From Treponema pallidum subsp. pallidum str. Nichols (GTDB lineage Bacteria; Spirochaetota; Spirochaetia; Treponematales; Treponemataceae): a DNA stretch of 64,000 bases. Below the pieces are notes generated by a model. That model was not told the DNA's origin. It saw nothing but the letters and a program-made list of their open reading frames with translations, and did not search any database. The stretch is taken from assembly GCF_000410535.2 (NCBI RefSeq), contig NC_021490.2, forward strand, positions 166,001 through 230,000. The letters are read 5' to 3'. Below, piece after piece: positions 62,705 to 64,000 of this stretch (positions within the stretch are counted from its first letter, which is position 1; every line of letters begins with the position of its first letter). The position numbers were made by a program, and so were the translations under genes.

Positions 62705-64000
62705 ATGGACCTCTCTGAAGGCGCGCGTGCGTTAAACGCTGCTCTTGAAGGAACGGTGGTGCACGCGCTGTTATCTCCTCTTGGTTTGCGCGCGTATTTT
62801 CCCCACGGGATTGTTGCACAGAATGCAGAGGCGCGGATGCGTGCGCCTGATATGAATGGGGCGGTTGGCATGGTTCTGCGTCATGGGGTGCCGGTGCTTC
62901 GTGATACGTTGCATGCGCTTGTTCCTGATCTTTCTTCTTCTGAAATAGTTTCCTACGCGCCGACTGCAGGTATTCCTGCGCTCCGCGAGCGCTGGGCGCG
63001 GCGTTTGTGTGCGCGTGATCCTGTGTTGTGTCCGGATGAACCGGACGTTGCAGCAATGCAGAGTGCAGCAGAGCAGGGAGAGCATTCTTGTGCGGCAGTT
63101 TTTCCAAAGATGTCGCTTCCTATCGTGTTGCCGGGACTTACGGCAGCGTTGTCCTGTGCTATGGACTTATTTGTGGGTGCAGGACAGACGGTTTTGGTGC
63201 CGGCACCGCGCTGGGAAAATTATGATCTCATGCTAGCAGTGCGTTGTGCGGCAACGCCGGTTCCCTTTTCTCTTTTTCGAGCGGGGCGCTTTGATTTGAG
63301 CGCGTGCAAGGAAGCGCTGGACGCACAGGCTTCGGATGGGGTGATAAGGTTAATTTTGAATTTCCCCCATAATCCGTCAGGTTATACCCCCACGGAAGAG
63401 GAGGCACAGCAATTATACGAGGTGGTGTATGCTTATGCTGACGCAGGGTGTGCGGTACTGGTGATTTGTGACGATGCGTATAGCGGGTTCGAGTATGAGG
63501 CGTCTTTGATGCGTGGCTCTTTTTTTGCGCGCTTTGCGCAAGCGCACAAGAATATCTGCGCGTTAAAGATAGATGGGTTAACGAAGGAAGAGTACGCATG
63601 GGGATTACGCGTGGGTTTTCTAAGCTGTGCAGGACTCGCTCTTGGTGTTTCCCAGTACCAGGCTTTTGAAAAAAAAGTCATGGGGATGATCCGTGCATCA
63701 CTTTCATGTACTGCCACGCTTACGCAGACGCTTGCGCTGCGTCTGTTGGCTGAAGAGGATGAGCCTGCTGGGTTGGGTTCAGCCACGGCACGTGAGAGAC
63801 ACCAATTTTTTCAGTTGATGTGTGCACGCTACCGAGAGGTGCAGCGCGTGGTACGTGATCTTACCTGGAGCACAACGGAGTGTGGGGCTGCGGTACCGCT
63901 GCGTGTTGAGTTTTTGCCGTGTAATTCTGGTTATTTTACCTGTATCCGTTGCATAGGTTTTTCTGCAGAAACACTGCGCCAATATCTGCTCGAACAGTGC
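62705..64000 (+). CDS. Class I/II pyridoxal-phosphate aminotransferase (partial, runs off the right edge)
   Basis: 432 codons are open from ATG 62705 to the window end without a stop. The N-terminus ARALNAALEGTVVHALLSPLGLRAYFPHGIVAQNAEA matches the family that begins with LNPxxxxLLSxxGxxxYFPxGIxxQxAEA. Further in are YAPTAGIPALRERWA, NFPHNPSGYTP (the Asn and Pro of the substrate/PLP site), DDAYSGF (the Asp and Tyr) and LKIDGLTKEEYAWGLRVGF, which has the PLP Lys in TK and the substrate Arg in GLR. Probably transfers amino groups from or to aspartate or aromatic amino acids; the substrate is unknown. No promoter or terminator follows in the window. Confidence 0.85.
   Translation, partial: MDLSEGARALNAALEGTVVHALLSPLGLRAYFPHGIVAQNAEARMRAPDMNGAVGMVLRHGVPVLRDTLHALVPDLSSSEIVSYAPTAGIPALRERWARRLCARDPVLCPDEPDVAAMQSAAEQGEHSCAAVFPKMSLPIVLPGLTAALSCAMDLFVGAGQTVLVPAPRWENYDLMLAVRCAATPVPFSLFRAGRFDLSACKEALDAQASDGVIRLILNFPHNPSGYTPTEEEAQQLYEVVYAYADAGCAVLVICDDAYSGFEYEASLMRGSFFARFAQAHKNICALKIDGLTKEEYAWGLRVGFLSCAGLALGVSQYQAFEKKVMGMIRASLSCTATLTQTLALRLLAEEDEPAGLGSATARERHQFFQLMCARYREVQRVVRDLTWSTTECGAAVPLRVEFLPCNSGYFTCIRCIGFSAETLRQYLLEQC

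Overview
The window is a stretch of a spirochaete chromosome that I recognise as Treponema pallidum (subspecies or strain cannot be told from this sequence). The recognition rests on the tro metal-transport operon (troA-troB-troC-troD-troR-gpmA, with the TTG start that puts a TroA metal ligand at His68), the 15-kDa lipoprotein Tpp15, a chromate-transporter-like gene pair, a fibronectin-binding-type LysM/M23 protein and a tuf-led S10/spc/alpha ribosomal operon. The G+C content is moderate, genes are densely packed with many 4-17 base overlaps, and I see no insertion sequence, prophage or CRISPR array. Two genes run off the ends of the window: a thiamine-binding protein on the left and a class I/II aminotransferase on the right.

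Layout. 1-4.4 kb: thiamine-binding protein (-), long-chain acyl-CoA ligase (+), tRNA-Leu(GAG) (-) and two half-size chromate-transporter-like proteins (+). 4.4-10.4 kb: one tightly overlapping minus-strand operon of Rnf-like subunits (C-D-G-E-A order) ending in a GH57-like protein. 10.5-19.6 kb: PAP2-like membrane protein, RluA-type pseudouridine synthase, LysM/M23 envelope protein, thioesterase, acyltransferase, HAD hydrolase, a secreted unknown, proS and ruvB. 19.7-24.9 kb: tro operon with a clear sigma70-type promoter and a perfect palindrome overlapping its -10 element. 25-26.6 kb: initiator tRNA, MTA/SAH nucleosidase, Tpp15. 26.6-33.7 kb: five translationally coupled minus-strand genes (large acidic protein, unknown, two Maf/DUF115-like proteins, degenerate GGDEF protein). 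33.7-38.2 kb: FtsB/DivIC-like protein, TsaC/Sua5, secreted unknown, smpB, signal peptidase I-like protein, HemW. 38.2-52.9 kb: tuf and the ribosomal protein, secY and rpoA operon. 53-57.2 kb: grpE-dnaK-dnaJ. 57.3-61.3 kb: two SpoIIE/RsbU-type phosphatases and a STAS antagonist. 61.3-64 kb: a VanY-like carboxypeptidase, a coiled-coil envelope protein and the partial aminotransferase.

How the genes fit together. The window fits a host-dependent parasite: scavenging (thiamine, metals, activation of host fatty acids), translation and chaperones, and envelope upkeep. The most unusual signal is the Rnf-like operon. The overall folds and gene order of Rnf are kept, but residues that carry cofactors in standard Rnf complexes look lost: the flavinylation threonine in both RnfD and RnfG, the Gly-rich NADH/FMN motif of RnfC and the membrane cysteines of RnfE. 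No rnfB follows. An intact flavinylation motif lies instead in the Tpp15 lipoprotein 16 kb away. Other enzyme-like proteins also lack key residues (signal peptidase catalytic Lys replaced by Arg, GH57 nucleophile displaced, GGDEF signature lost).

A second theme is transcript starts. At fadD, smpB and the aminotransferase a sigma70-type promoter lies so close to the start codon (7-8 bases from the -10 to the ATG) that the mRNA should be leaderless, and ruvB is nearly so. None of these genes has a Shine-Dalgarno sequence at its chosen start. All family comparisons were made from memory, without alignment tools.
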